From JBEBSD01 sp040394475 (GTDB lineage Bacteria; Bacteroidota; Bacteroidia; Cytophagales; Spirosomataceae): a stretch of 46,613 bases of DNA. The notes under the pieces are model-generated. The model saw nothing but the letters and a program-made list of their open reading frames with translations, did not search any database and was not told where the DNA came from. Position numbers and translations under genes: made by a program. Position 1 is the stretch's first letter. Every line of letters starts with the position of its first letter. Shown piece by piece: positions 1-8,008 of the stretch. The stretch spans positions 1 to 46,613 of the forward strand of contig JBEBSD010000049.1 in the NCBI GenBank assembly GCA_040394475.1, written 5' to 3'.

Positions 1-13
1 GCCGATAGCTGAA
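1..13. repeat. End of a heptad repeat array cut by the window edge
   Basis: The first 13 bases read GCCGAT then AGCTGAA, two units in the same 7-base phase as the longer array at 154-251. The array therefore probably continues outside the window. Confidence 0.55.
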
Positions 14-26
14 CATTACAAGGGAA

Positions 27-69
27 CACTGAGGTTCACAGAGAAAAAACACAGAGGACCGCAGAGGAC
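27..69. repeat. CACAGAG-type intergenic repeats
   Basis: Four degenerate copies of a CACAGAGG-like word lie at 27-34 (CACTGAGG), 37-43 (CACAGAG), 50-57 (CACAGAGG) and 60-67 (CGCAGAGG), separated by A-rich or short spacers. No open reading frame with coding character covers them. Similar words are familiar from intergenic DNA of Bacteroidota genomes (general recollection); their function is unknown. Confidence 0.5.
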
Positions 70-133
70 AAAAAAACACCCATCTATAGGGAGGCTGTGA
101 TTCGATCAAACCTTTTATATTTTCTTACCACCT

Positions 134-160
134 GTCGGGTGAGCGGAGTCGAACCCCGAC
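134..160. repeat. Hairpin with GTCGAACCC core at the head of the heptad array
   Basis: GTCGGG at 134-139 is complementary to CCCGAC at 155-160. The loop contains TGAGCGGAGTCGAAC. The word AGTCGAACCC (147-156) recurs four times in the second repeat locus at 22027-22136, so it belongs to the same repeat family. It resembles a tRNA T-arm in the reverse complement, but there is no tRNA around it. Confidence 0.6.
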
Positions 161-251
161 AACCGACCGTCGAATCCCGACAGCTGATTGCTGATAGCCG
201 ATAGCTGAATTCTGATTGCCGACCTCCGATAGCTGATAGCCGAATGCCGAC
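154..251. repeat. Heptanucleotide tandem array, 14 units in perfect phase
   Basis: Fourteen consecutive 7-base units with no indel run from 154 to 251. Every unit has pyrimidine-G-A at positions 4-6; the commonest forms are AGCTGAT, AGCCGAT and TGCCGAC. On the minus strand the array translates to RLSAIG-like repeats, which explains a spurious 83-codon open frame at 84-335. The same unit in reverse complement (GGCTATC, GGCTTTC, GGCCGTC) forms the array at 21944-22004. Confidence 0.85.
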
Positions 252-271
252 AGCCACCAACTGTGAATATT

Positions 272-303
272 TTAACATTAAACTGCAATTTTTTGTAGCT
301 TTG
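272..303 (+). promoter_or_regulatory. Bacteroidota-type promoter of the sigma-factor gene
   Basis: TAGCTTTG at 296-303 is an exact match to the Bacteroidota minus-7 consensus TAnnTTTG. The minus-33 position, about 20 bases upstream, holds only a T-rich stretch near 270-274, an imperfect TTTG. Transcription would begin near 309. This argues that translation starts at 355, not at the in-frame ATG at 244, which lies upstream of the promoter. Confidence 0.55.
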
Positions 304-354
304 AAAATCGAATCACCTGAACGCGGAAATTTCAATCCTTACCTTTGGCCGGCT

Positions 355-954
355 ATGACCCTGAAAGTCATCTACAATGAATTGGAATTGCTCGAAAAAA
401 CGGCAAACGGAGACGAACAGGCCTTTTCAGACTTGTTTTACACCTTTCATCAGGAGCTGGGGGATTATGTCTTCCGGCTGACACGATCACTGCCCATGGC
501 AGAGGAAATCGTGCAGGATACGTTTCTGAAAATATGGGTCCGGCGGGAAGAGTTGTCTGAGGTACGAAATTTCAGGGCCTATTTGTTTACCCTGTCCCGG
601 AACCACGCCTTCAATATGCTTCGAAACGAAGCCCGACAAGCAGCTTTGGACAAGGACTGGGCGGACCATTACCCGATTTTGGAGGAACAGGATGCAGTGT
701 CCAATCGTGAAAAATTATTCGGCTTTATTGAGGAGGCCATTTCACTGCTCCCCCCTCAGCAGCAAAAGGTCTGGAAAATGAGTCGTGAAGATGGGCTGAA
801 ACACGAAGAAATTGCACAAGAGCTTCAATTATCCCGGGAAACGGTGAAACGACACATCAGCCTGGCCCTCGCAGCTATTTCAAGATATGTCAGGCAAAAT
901 GCCGATACGGTTTTCGGGATTTTAGTAGCGTTGTTGCGTCCATTCTTTTCTTAA
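355..954 (+). CDS. ECF RNA polymerase sigma-70 factor (FecI-like, SusC-regulating)
   Basis: This 199-residue protein directs RNA polymerase to the promoters of the adjacent pectin locus. Sigma region 2 covers about residues 15-85, with the EEIVQDTFLKIW segment typical of region 2.2. Sigma region 4 covers about 130-185, with the helix-turn-helix HEEIAQELQLSRETVKRH. It matches the large Bacteroidota-specific ECF group that pairs with FecR anti-sigma factors. The open frame extends up to an ATG at 244, but that start lies in repeat DNA upstream of the promoter element at 296-303, so ATG 355 was chosen. The partner anti-sigma factor follows 116 bases downstream on the same strand. Known for the family: an outer-membrane STN-SusC senses substrate, the anti-sigma releases the sigma factor, and the locus is induced. 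Confidence 0.92.
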   Translation: MTLKVIYNELELLEKTANGDEQAFSDLFYTFHQELGDYVFRLTRSLPMAEEIVQDTFLKIWVRREELSEVRNFRAYLFTLSRNHAFNMLRNEARQAALDKDWADHYPILEEQDAVSNREKLFGFIEEAISLLPPQQQKVWKMSREDGLKHEEIAQELQLSRETVKRHISLALAAISRYVRQNADTVFGILVALLRPFFS

Positions 955-1070
955 CAGGTATTATCCGGGCCCCGACGGACTGTTTTAGAACTTTTCCTGA
1001 AAAATAGTTCAATTAACATTGACCCTCTTTCGACGCCCCGGTGTCTTTAAAGTAAAAGTACAGGCATTAG

Positions 1071-2291
1071 ATGCAAACGGACAAAATAACTTACTTGTTT
1101 TACCGCCATTTTGACGGCACTGCCACCCCGGTTGAACGGTTGGAGCTGGCAAGGCTGTTGCAGCAATATGAAAACGAGGAGCAAGTTAAACACCTCATGC
1201 TCGAAGCCTGGGAAACTTTCAAGCCAGGTGAGCGCCTCATCTCTGCAGAAAAAAGTGCGTCCATGCTGGCCGTCATTTTAAGTAAGGAGAGAGAATCTTC
1301 CGTCCATGAGCTGTCTGGGAGCAGTCCAAAATGGTTCCTATGGAAACGTATAGCAATAGCGGTTGCAATTTTAGTGACTTTTGGCACGGGTTGGATGTAC
1401 TACAGTGGCCTATACAACAATGATCAGGGAGCTCCTGCCGTTGTTTCCGGTCCTTCCGCAACGGATTTTGTTCCGGGGGGTAACAAGGCGCTCCTTACAC
1501 TCGAAGACGGCAATACCATTGAGCTGGACAATGCCTCACAGGGATTACTGGCGACGCATGGCGCTACGCGGGTGCTGAAAACCGGGGAGGACCAGGTTAC
1601 CTATCAGCGTTCCCTGGGACAAAACACTCTTACGATTGCCTATCATACGTTGAAAACGCCTCGCGGAGGACAATACCAGCTCGTACTTCCCGACGGGAGT
1701 AAAGTCTGGCTAAATGCTGCCTCATCCATCCGCTACCCGACCGTATTTGATTATAACGAACGCAAAGTCACCATTACCGGAGAAGCTTTTTTCGAGATAG
1801 CTTCCATTGCCACCGATGCCGGCGGGAAAGTTCCGTTTATTGTGGTTGCAAACAATGACATGGAAGTAGAAGTGCTGGGCACCCAGTTTAACATTAATGC
1901 CTATTGCGACGAAGCAGAAATAAAGACGACGCTTCTGGAAGGCCAGGTAATCGTACATAAGGGTAATACAACGAGCTTACTAAAGCCTGGCCAGCAAGCC
2001 GACGTATCGGCAGCCTCCCCGGAGATCCGGGTAAAAGACGTCAACACTGAGCAGGCGATTGCCTGGAAAAAAGGCTACTTTCAGTTTAACAAAGCGAGTT
2101 TACAAGAGATTATACGGCAGTTGTCCAAATGGTACGACGTCGAGTTTCAGTACGAGGGAACACTTTCAACACGCAAGTTCAGTGGCGAAATACCACGGGA
2201 AGCCACGCTGCTGCAGGTGTTGGAGATACTGGAGCTCAGCAAAATCGCCGTTAACGTGGAGGGGAAAGAAATTATTATCAAGTCTTTATAG
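1071..2291 (+). CDS. FecR-type transmembrane anti-sigma factor
   Basis: This 406-residue inner-membrane regulator holds the upstream ECF sigma factor inactive until signalled. Residues 1-85 form the cytoplasmic sigma-binding part, beginning with the usual ITYLFYRHFDGTATP helix. A single membrane span lies at about 90-110 (IAIAVAILVTFGTGW). The periplasmic FecR domain follows, with the motif TPRGGQYQLVLPDGSKVWLN and then EAFFEIA. The C-terminal part from about 320 (YFQFNKASLQEIIRQLSKWY) is the DUF4974-type STN-like domain that contacts the SusC signalling domain. Length and order are normal for the Bacteroidota FecR family. Together with the sigma factor before it and the STN-bearing SusC after it, it forms a complete trans-envelope relay. 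Confidence 0.93.
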   Translation: MQTDKITYLFYRHFDGTATPVERLELARLLQQYENEEQVKHLMLEAWETFKPGERLISAEKSASMLAVILSKERESSVHELSGSSPKWFLWKRIAIAVAILVTFGTGWMYYSGLYNNDQGAPAVVSGPSATDFVPGGNKALLTLEDGNTIELDNASQGLLATHGATRVLKTGEDQVTYQRSLGQNTLTIAYHTLKTPRGGQYQLVLPDGSKVWLNAASSIRYPTVFDYNERKVTITGEAFFEIASIATDAGGKVPFIVVANNDMEVEVLGTQFNINAYCDEAEIKTTLLEGQVIVHKGNTTSLLKPGQQADVSAASPEIRVKDVNTEQAIAWKKGYFQFNKASLQEIIRQLSKWYDVEFQYEGTLSTRKFSGEIPREATLLQVLEILELSKIAVNVEGKEIIIKSL

Positions 2292-2391
2292 GAAACATAT
2301 CGATAAACGTATAACAAATTAAGCAGCATGATTATAACAACTCCACCTTAGTGCAGTAACCGTTAAACCAGTCGCAACAAAAAATAAAAAA

Positions 2392-2435
2392 GGGAGCGCG
2401 CCAACGCTCCCAGTTCACCCCTGTTGACGCAGGGG
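2392..2435. terminator. Two adjacent hairpins between anti-sigma gene and susC
   Basis: GGGAGCG (2392-2398) pairs with CGCTCCC (2405-2411), and CCCCTG (2418-2423) pairs with CAGGGG (2430-2435). An A-rich run precedes the first stem, which would form a U-tract only on a minus-strand transcript. On the plus strand there is no U-tract, so this may be a leader structure or attenuator of susC rather than a simple terminator. Confidence 0.55.
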
Positions 2436-2466
2436 CTATTCAGATTGGTCTAACGCTTCCGGTAAT

Positions 2467-2578
2467 AACCGTAACGGTTGTACAACAATTCGCAAAAATT
2501 GATAGAACGTTTTTAAACCAAACCTTACAAAGGTACATAAAACTACACTTTTTAGAAAAGTGCGGCAAAAAGTGCGGC
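2467..2578 (+). promoter_or_regulatory. susC leader: short inverted repeat and direct repeat
   Basis: The 311-base gap between 2291 and 2603 holds, besides the hairpins at 2392-2435, a small inverted repeat AACCG-TAA-CGGTT (2467-2479) and two copies of AAAAGTGCGGC at 2556-2566 and 2568-2578, 12 bases apart. No clear TAnnTTTG element was seen, consistent with control by the alternative ECF sigma factor. Assignment as regulatory is inference. Confidence 0.35.
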
Positions 2579-2602
2579 GAAAACCTTAATCTCGTAAGGG
2601 TA

Positions 2603-5600
2603 ATGAAGCTCTCGCTTATCTTGTTGACCACGGTTTGCATGCACGTGCACGCAACCACTTATTCCCAGAAGGTAACCCTTTCCGGAAAGAATATCTCCTT
2701 GGAAAAGGTATTCGACATCCTGAAAAAGCAGTCGGGGTACACCTTTTTCTACGATCATGACTTGCTGCAGGGAACGCCGTTAGTGAATATCAATGTCAAG
2801 AATATGCCCCTGCAGCAGGCACTGGACCTTTGCCTGGCGGAGCAACCCCTGAGTTATTCGATTGTAGGGCGGACAGTGGTCTTAAAAGCAAAGAAAATAC
2901 CGGTTCCCGAGCCCGAAAAGGCAGAGGAGTCAATGGAATTGTTTCCGTCACTTCCGCAACTGGATCCGGTCGCTCTTTTTAAGCTGCCGGTCGTACAGGC
3001 ACGGCCTTTTGAAACGGTCCGCGGAAAGGTGACGGATGAAAACGGGGAAGGACTTCCCGGTGTGAGCATATTGCTGAAAGGTACGCAGCGCGGAACGACG
3101 ACCGATGTACAGGGAAATTATTCCATTGATGTGCCGGATAATCAGCCGGTGCTCATCTTCTCCTACGTGGGTTTTCTAACCGAAGAAGCAGCGGTCGCAT
3201 CACGCAGCCTAATCAATATCACCCTTAAAATCGACGAAAAAGCACTTGAAGAAGTGGTGGTGGTGGGATATGGAACTGTTAACCGGAGGGACCTGACAGG
3301 ATCGGTGTCGTCGGTAAGCGGCAGGGAGCTGAAAGACGTTCCCGTAACTTCTGTGGCTCAGGCTATAGTGGGACGTCTTCCGGGCGTACAGGTTACCAAG
3401 ACGGAGGGCTCTCCGGATGCCGATGTCAAAATCCGTATCCGCGGCGGTGGATCGATCACCCAGGACAATTCTCCGTTGTTCCTGGTCGACGGGTTTCCGG
3501 TGAGCAATATCAATGACATTGCCCCTACCGACATCGTTTCCATCGATGTGCTGAAAGATGCCTCGTCTACAGCCATATACGGTGCGCGCGGCGCCAACGG
3601 CGTCGTGATCATCACGACCAAAGGCGGGCAGGAAGGCAAGGGAAAAGTGAATTACAACATGTTCTACGGCCAGAAGCAGATTACTAAATACTATGATGTA
3701 CTCGACCCGTACGAATACGTGTTCTGGCAATGGGAACTTCAAAATACCAACACCTCGTTTCCCAGCCGCTTTGGTGAGTTTGGCGACATGCACCTCTATA
3801 AACAAATGAACGGCACCAACTGGCAGCGGGAACTTTTCGGCCGGATAGGATCCAGTCTGTCCAATAACCTGTCGCTGACCGGGGGGAACAAAATAACAAA
3901 ATACAATATCAGCCTGACGCGGAATGACGAAGAAGAAGTGATGATCGGGTCAGGCTTCAGCAGAACCAATCTTACGATCAGGACCAATAACCAGATCAAT
4001 AAATGGCTGACGCTGGATTTGAATACCCGGCTATCCGATATGCGGTTGAAAGGGGCAGGCACCTCTTCCAATGCCCGCCTGGCCCATGGAGTGCAGTTCC
4101 GGCCCATCGAAGGATTCGGAGACTTTGTGGATACGGAGCTGTCGGAGGATGAGTTTGACATCGTCAGTTCCTTTACGATCAATCCCCTGAAACAGACACT
4201 GGACGATTACCGCCGTCAGAATTCGCTGACCGTTAACATCAATGGAGCGTTTACGATCAAACTGCCGAAAAACCTTACGTACCGGCTGGAGTTCGGCCGG
4301 CAGTATATGCACAGGACCGATAACCGGTTCTATGGGATTAATACTTCCAATTCTATTAACACAGGGACACAGCCGCTGGCCAACATCGACCGGAGAGACG
4401 AGGGCAGCTACCGGATTGCCAATGTGCTGACCTACTCCAAAAGCGACTTCCTGCCCGGCAGTAACCTCAATGTAATGGCCGGCCAGGAATTAAACTATGA
4501 CAAATCGAATACCATTTCGTCCTCGGTGAGGTACCTGCCCAAGTACATAGATGCAGTAAGCGCATTGAACATGATGCAACTCGGGATGGCCAACCCTATT
4601 ACCACGGCCGATAATGCTGCTGTGAAGCTTTCCTCTTTCTTCGGGCGGCTGAATTATGATTACAGGGGGAAATACCTGTTGTCCGGTACGCTGCGTCTGG
4701 ACGGCTCCTCGAAGTTTGCACCCGGCAATCAATGGGGATATTTCCCCTCTGCGGCCTTTGCATGGCGGGTTTCCGACGAGACGTTTCTGGAGGGTGCCAA
4801 ATCGTTTCTGGATGATCTGAAGTTTCGGATAAGCCTGGGTGCTTCCGGTAATAACCGCATATCCGACAACGCCTGGCGTAAAACACTTTCGGTCAATACC
4901 GGTCGCTTATTCATCGAAGGGAACGAATCCTCTCCGACGGCTTTTCTCAGCCCTAATAACATTCTGGCCAATCCCTTGCTGCGCTGGGAAACCACGGTTA
5001 CGCGTAACCTTGGGATGGATTTTGCCCTTTTCAAGCGCCGGGTTGTCGGTACCGTTGAAATTTACAAGAACACCACCCGCGACTTGCTGATATCAGCAAC
5101 GGTTCCTTCCAGTACGGGTTATACCAATCAGTTCCAGAACATCGGGCAAACGTCTAACCGGGGGCTTGAAATTTCACTGGACGCCGTATTGGTTGAAAGT
5201 AAGGATTTCAGGCTCGCGGCAACCTTCAATATCGGCTTTAACCGGAACCGCATCGATAAGCTGGGAGAAACCAAGCGCTGGGAGCAATCTACCGGCTGGG
5301 CGGGCGCCGATGGCCCTACAGGCGATTACCTCATCGAGGAAGGCGGAATGGTTGGGCTTATGTACGGGTACGAGACCGACCCGAACCGGATGTACGCTTT
5401 TGAGGATTTCACCTATGAGAATGGCAACTATACCCTTAAGGACGGCGTGGCCAATAACAGGAGTTTGCTCAACTCCAAATGGTTCCGGCCGGGTACGCTC
5501 AAATTTGTGGATCAGAATAACGACGGCCTGGTGGACGCAGCAAACGACAAAGTGGTGATAGGCAACGCAAACCCCAAACATACCGGCGGCTTTAACCTTA

Positions 5601-6127
5601 CCGCACAGTACAAAGGCCTGGATTTCTCTGCATTCTTTAACTGGGTTTACGGTAACGACATTTACAATGCCAATAAATTGAATTTCTCCAACTACTGGGG
5701 AGGCCGGCTGTATAAAAATCTCCTGGGAATTATGGATTCGGAAAGCCGGTTCACCAATATCAGCCAAGAAACCGGTCTGGTCGTGAACGATCCTGCCGAA
5801 CTGGCAGAAATGAACAAGAATGCAAAATACTGGTCCGCATCGATGACCCTTGCTCCCTTGCATTCCTGGGTCATTGAGGATGGCTCCTTCTTACGGCTCA
5901 ATAACCTTACCCTGGGCTATTCCCTGCCGAAAGGCCTGTTGTCAAAATTACGAATAGACCAGGTGCGCGTGTATGCCAGCGGTTACAACCTGTGGATCTG
6001 GACCAACTATTCCGGATATGACCCCGAAGTAGACTCTATCCGCTCCACTGCCCTGACCCCGGGCGTAGATTACAATGCCTATCCCAGAAGCCGCTCCTAC
6101 AACGTAGGACTGAACTTAACTTTTTAA
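2603..6127 (+). CDS. SusC/RagA-family TonB-dependent transporter with STN signalling domain (pectin locus)
   Basis: This 1174-residue outer-membrane importer forms the transport barrel of the pectin locus. The order is: signal peptide (about 1-20), STN domain (about 28-97, beginning VTLSGKNISLEKVFDILKKQ), a linker, a CarboxypepD_reg-like domain (about 140-215, VRGKVTDENGEGLPGVSI), the conserved EEVVVVGYGT TonB-interacting stretch, the plug (about 235-345, ending STAIYGARGANGVVIITTKGG) and the 22-strand barrel to a C-terminal phenylalanine. The STN domain marks it as the sensor for the upstream anti-sigma/sigma pair. The frame stays open for over 150 bases upstream of ATG 2603, but no ATG, GTG or TTG occurs in that stretch, so this start is the only conventional one. 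SusD follows after 10 bases. Confidence 0.95.
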   Translation: MKLSLILLTTVCMHVHATTYSQKVTLSGKNISLEKVFDILKKQSGYTFFYDHDLLQGTPLVNINVKNMPLQQALDLCLAEQPLSYSIVGRTVVLKAKKIPVPEPEKAEESMELFPSLPQLDPVALFKLPVVQARPFETVRGKVTDENGEGLPGVSILLKGTQRGTTTDVQGNYSIDVPDNQPVLIFSYVGFLTEEAAVASRSLINITLKIDEKALEEVVVVGYGTVNRRDLTGSVSSVSGRELKDVPVTSVAQAIVGRLPGVQVTKTEGSPDADVKIRIRGGGSITQDNSPLFLVDGFPVSNINDIAPTDIVSIDVLKDASSTAIYGARGANGVVIITTKGGQEGKGKVNYNMFYGQKQITKYYDVLDPYEYVFWQWELQNTNTSFPSRFGEFGDMHLYKQMNGTNWQRELFGRIGSSLSNNLSLTGGNKITKYNISLTRNDEEEVMIGSGFSRTNLTIRTNNQINKWLTLDLNTRLSDMRLKGAGTSSNARLAHGVQFRPIEGFGDFVDTELSEDEFDIVSSFTINPLKQTLDDYRRQNSLTVNINGAFTIKLPKNLTYRLEFGRQYMHRTDNRFYGINTSNSINTGTQPLANIDRRDEGSYRIANVLTYSKSDFLPGSNLNVMAGQELNYDKSNTISSSVRYLPKYIDAVSALNMMQLGMANPITTADNAAVKLSSFFGRLNYDYRGKYLLSGTLRLDGSSKFAPGNQWGYFPSAAFAWRVSDETFLEGAKSFLDDLKFRISLGASGNNRISDNAWRKTLSVNTGRLFIEGNESSPTAFLSPNNILANPLLRWETTVTRNLGMDFALFKRRVVGTVEIYKNTTRDLLISATVPSSTGYTNQFQNIGQTSNRGLEISLDAVLVESKDFRLAATFNIGFNRNRIDKLGETKRWEQSTGWAGADGPTGDYLIEEGGMVGLMYGYETDPNRMYAFEDFTYENGNYTLKDGVANNRSLLNSKWFRPGTLKFVDQNNDGLVDAANDKVVIGNANPKHTGGFNLTAQYKGLDFSAFFNWVYGNDIYNANKLNFSNYWGGRLYKNLLGIMDSESRFTNISQETGLVVNDPAELAEMNKNAKYWSASMTLAPLHSWVIEDGSFLRLNNLTLGYSLPKGLLSKLRIDQVRVYASGYNLWIWTNYSGYDPEVDSIRSTALTPGVDYNAYPRSRSYNVGLNLTF

Positions 6128-6137
6128 TAGCAAAACG

Positions 6138-7949
6138 ATGAAAAAATATAGCAAACTACTTCTGGTACTTGTACTGTTAACAGGTGGTAGTACTTCTTGC
6201 AACGACTATCTCAAATCCGAATCAAATTCGATTTTTACGGAAGAAATGTCGTTTAACAACCTTGACTTCGCGACCAAGGCCGTTTACGGCATCTACGCAA
6301 ATCTTACCGAAAATAACCTCTACGAATACACCCTTGGCCTGTTCTATAAGTGTGACACCGACATTGAAATGCAATTTTCCGCAAATGACGGAGCGCGCCG
6401 TTCGATCACTCACTATGCTGCAGATGAGGGCAATTCACAATTGATCGGCCCCTGGAACCTGTTGTACCAAACCATCGAGAGGGCCAATATCTGTATCGAT
6501 AATCTTCCGAAAAGCCCCATCTGGGAGGGCGAATATGCGCAGCAGGCACGGCAACTGTATGCAGAGGCCATAACCTTAAGAGCGCATTGCTACTACGAAC
6601 TGATCTCTTTGTGGGGAGACGTGCCCTTCGTGACCTCTCCGGTGAAGTCCGGCGATAATTTCTATTTGCCGAAAACAGACAGGGACGAAATTTACGAATT
6701 CCTGATAGCCGAGTTAAAGGAGGTAGAAGCGTACGTACCCTGGCTGAGAGGGGTGGGAACGGCAGAAAGGGTCAACAGAGGGTTTGTAAAAGGACTCAGA
6801 GCGCGGCTGGCGATGGCTTACGGAGGCTTTTCCCTCAGAAACAAAACCCTGGAAACCCGTCGCGGACGCCATTGGGAGGAATATTACCGGATTGCCAACC
6901 AGGAATGTAAAGAGATTATAGAAAGCGGGCAGCATCAGCTAAACCCTAACTATGAAAACATCTTCCGCGGCATTCACGCCTATACCCAGGACCTGGCCCA
7001 TGGAGAAATACTTTTCGAAATTGCTTTCGGCAGGCTTATCAGCGGAAGGGTGGGCCAAAGTATCGGCATGACGTTTTCTTCCAGTCCGGAAGACCCCAAA
7101 TACGGACGCGCTGCTGCTGAAATACAGAGCACTCCCTATTATTACTATTCTTTCGACACCAAAGACCTCCGCAGAAATGTCAACACGGAGCTCTTCAACT
7201 ACGGAAATACCAGCTTCCTTGGCCAGCAGCGATTGATCAGCATTACCGGTTTCCGGCCCTGCAAGTGGCGCAGATCCTGGATCAGCCCGTCCATGGGGGG
7301 TGACCTCAAGGCGGTTCAGGCTACGGGCGTCAACTGGCCGATCATGCGGTATGCGGATGTCGTATTAATGTTTGCCGAATCCGAAAATGAGCTGAACGGA
7401 CCTACGGAGGCCGCTAAGGAGGCGTTGGCCAGTGTGCGCAAAAGAGCGTTTCCGTCCGAGCAGTGGGACGAGAAAATAACCGGCTATGTCAACATGGTCG
7501 GCGGAAGCAAGGAAACCTTTTTCGATGCCATAGTGGATGAACGCGGCTGGGAATTCGGAGGCGAAATGATCCGTAAATACGACCTGGTCCGCTGGAACCT
7601 TTTGTATGCGAAGATCAAGGAAATGAAAGAAGAGAACATTAAAATCGTCAGCAATGACCCCAAATACCATTGGGTACCGGATTACCTTTTCTGGAAATAC
7701 AAAGACGATAATGAAACCATAGAAATCCTGAATCCTGATTACCGGCTTCCCAGTACGGCAATAGAAGGCTACACCCGGAATACCTGGTATCCGTTGTCAT
7801 CCGAAAGTACCGTTACCTCTTTTATAAATAATCAGCTGGTAAATGTGGGTAACGGGCTGGACGAAGCTAAAAACAATCACCTGCTCCCGATTGCACTCAA
7901 TATCATTACCGCCAGCAACGGGGTCCTGACGAACGATCAGATTCCGTAA
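6138..7949 (+). CDS. SusD/RagB-family surface glycan-binding lipoprotein (pectin locus)
   Basis: This 603-residue lipoprotein forms the lid of the SusC transporter and captures oligosaccharide at the cell surface. It has a short signal peptide with lipobox GSTSC (Cys21). The N-terminal SusD-like helical segment (about 60-230, with typical YAEAITLRAHCYYELISLWGD) and the RagB/SusD C-terminal domain (about 300-600, with PIMRYADVVLMFAESENEL and the RGWEFGGEMIRKYDLVRW signature) are both present. Length is normal to slightly long. It starts 10 bases after susC, as expected for a translationally linked pair. Substrate is inferred from the downstream lyases to be a pectic glycan. Its stop codon sits in a short tandem duplication (7938-7974). 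Confidence 0.94.
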   Translation: MKKYSKLLLVLVLLTGGSTSCNDYLKSESNSIFTEEMSFNNLDFATKAVYGIYANLTENNLYEYTLGLFYKCDTDIEMQFSANDGARRSITHYAADEGNSQLIGPWNLLYQTIERANICIDNLPKSPIWEGEYAQQARQLYAEAITLRAHCYYELISLWGDVPFVTSPVKSGDNFYLPKTDRDEIYEFLIAELKEVEAYVPWLRGVGTAERVNRGFVKGLRARLAMAYGGFSLRNKTLETRRGRHWEEYYRIANQECKEIIESGQHQLNPNYENIFRGIHAYTQDLAHGEILFEIAFGRLISGRVGQSIGMTFSSSPEDPKYGRAAAEIQSTPYYYYSFDTKDLRRNVNTELFNYGNTSFLGQQRLISITGFRPCKWRRSWISPSMGGDLKAVQATGVNWPIMRYADVVLMFAESENELNGPTEAAKEALASVRKRAFPSEQWDEKITGYVNMVGGSKETFFDAIVDERGWEFGGEMIRKYDLVRWNLLYAKIKEMKEENIKIVSNDPKYHWVPDYLFWKYKDDNETIEILNPDYRLPSTAIEGYTRNTWYPLSSESTVTSFINNQLVNVGNGLDEAKNNHLLPIALNIITASNGVLTNDQIP

Positions 7950-7974
7950 TCTCCAAATTCAGATTCCGTAATCT
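7938..7974. repeat. Short tandem duplication across the susD stop codon
   Basis: The 15-base word CAGATTCCGTAATCT occurs at 7938-7952 and again at 7960-7974, a repeat period of 22 bases. The first copy contains the TAA stop of susD (7947-7949). The second copy is non-coding. Confidence 0.85.
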
Positions 7975-8008
7975 TAAAAGAGAATTAAACAGCTATTGAT
8001 ACCATCTT

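Noticed and set aside
147..156. tRNA T-arm-like sequence (reverse complement GGGTTCGACT)
   Set aside because: No acceptor stem, D-arm or anticodon arm can be built around it, and the word recurs several times in repeat DNA.
84..335. Minus-strand open frame of 83 codons with RLSAIG-like repeats
   Set aside because: It is the translation of the heptad repeat array. It has no family features and overlaps the sigma-factor promoter.
3209..3805. Long minus-strand open frame of 198 codons inside susC
   Set aside because: It is an antisense shadow of a well-supported susC gene. The same applies to long frames at 5174-5863 and 20184-20849.
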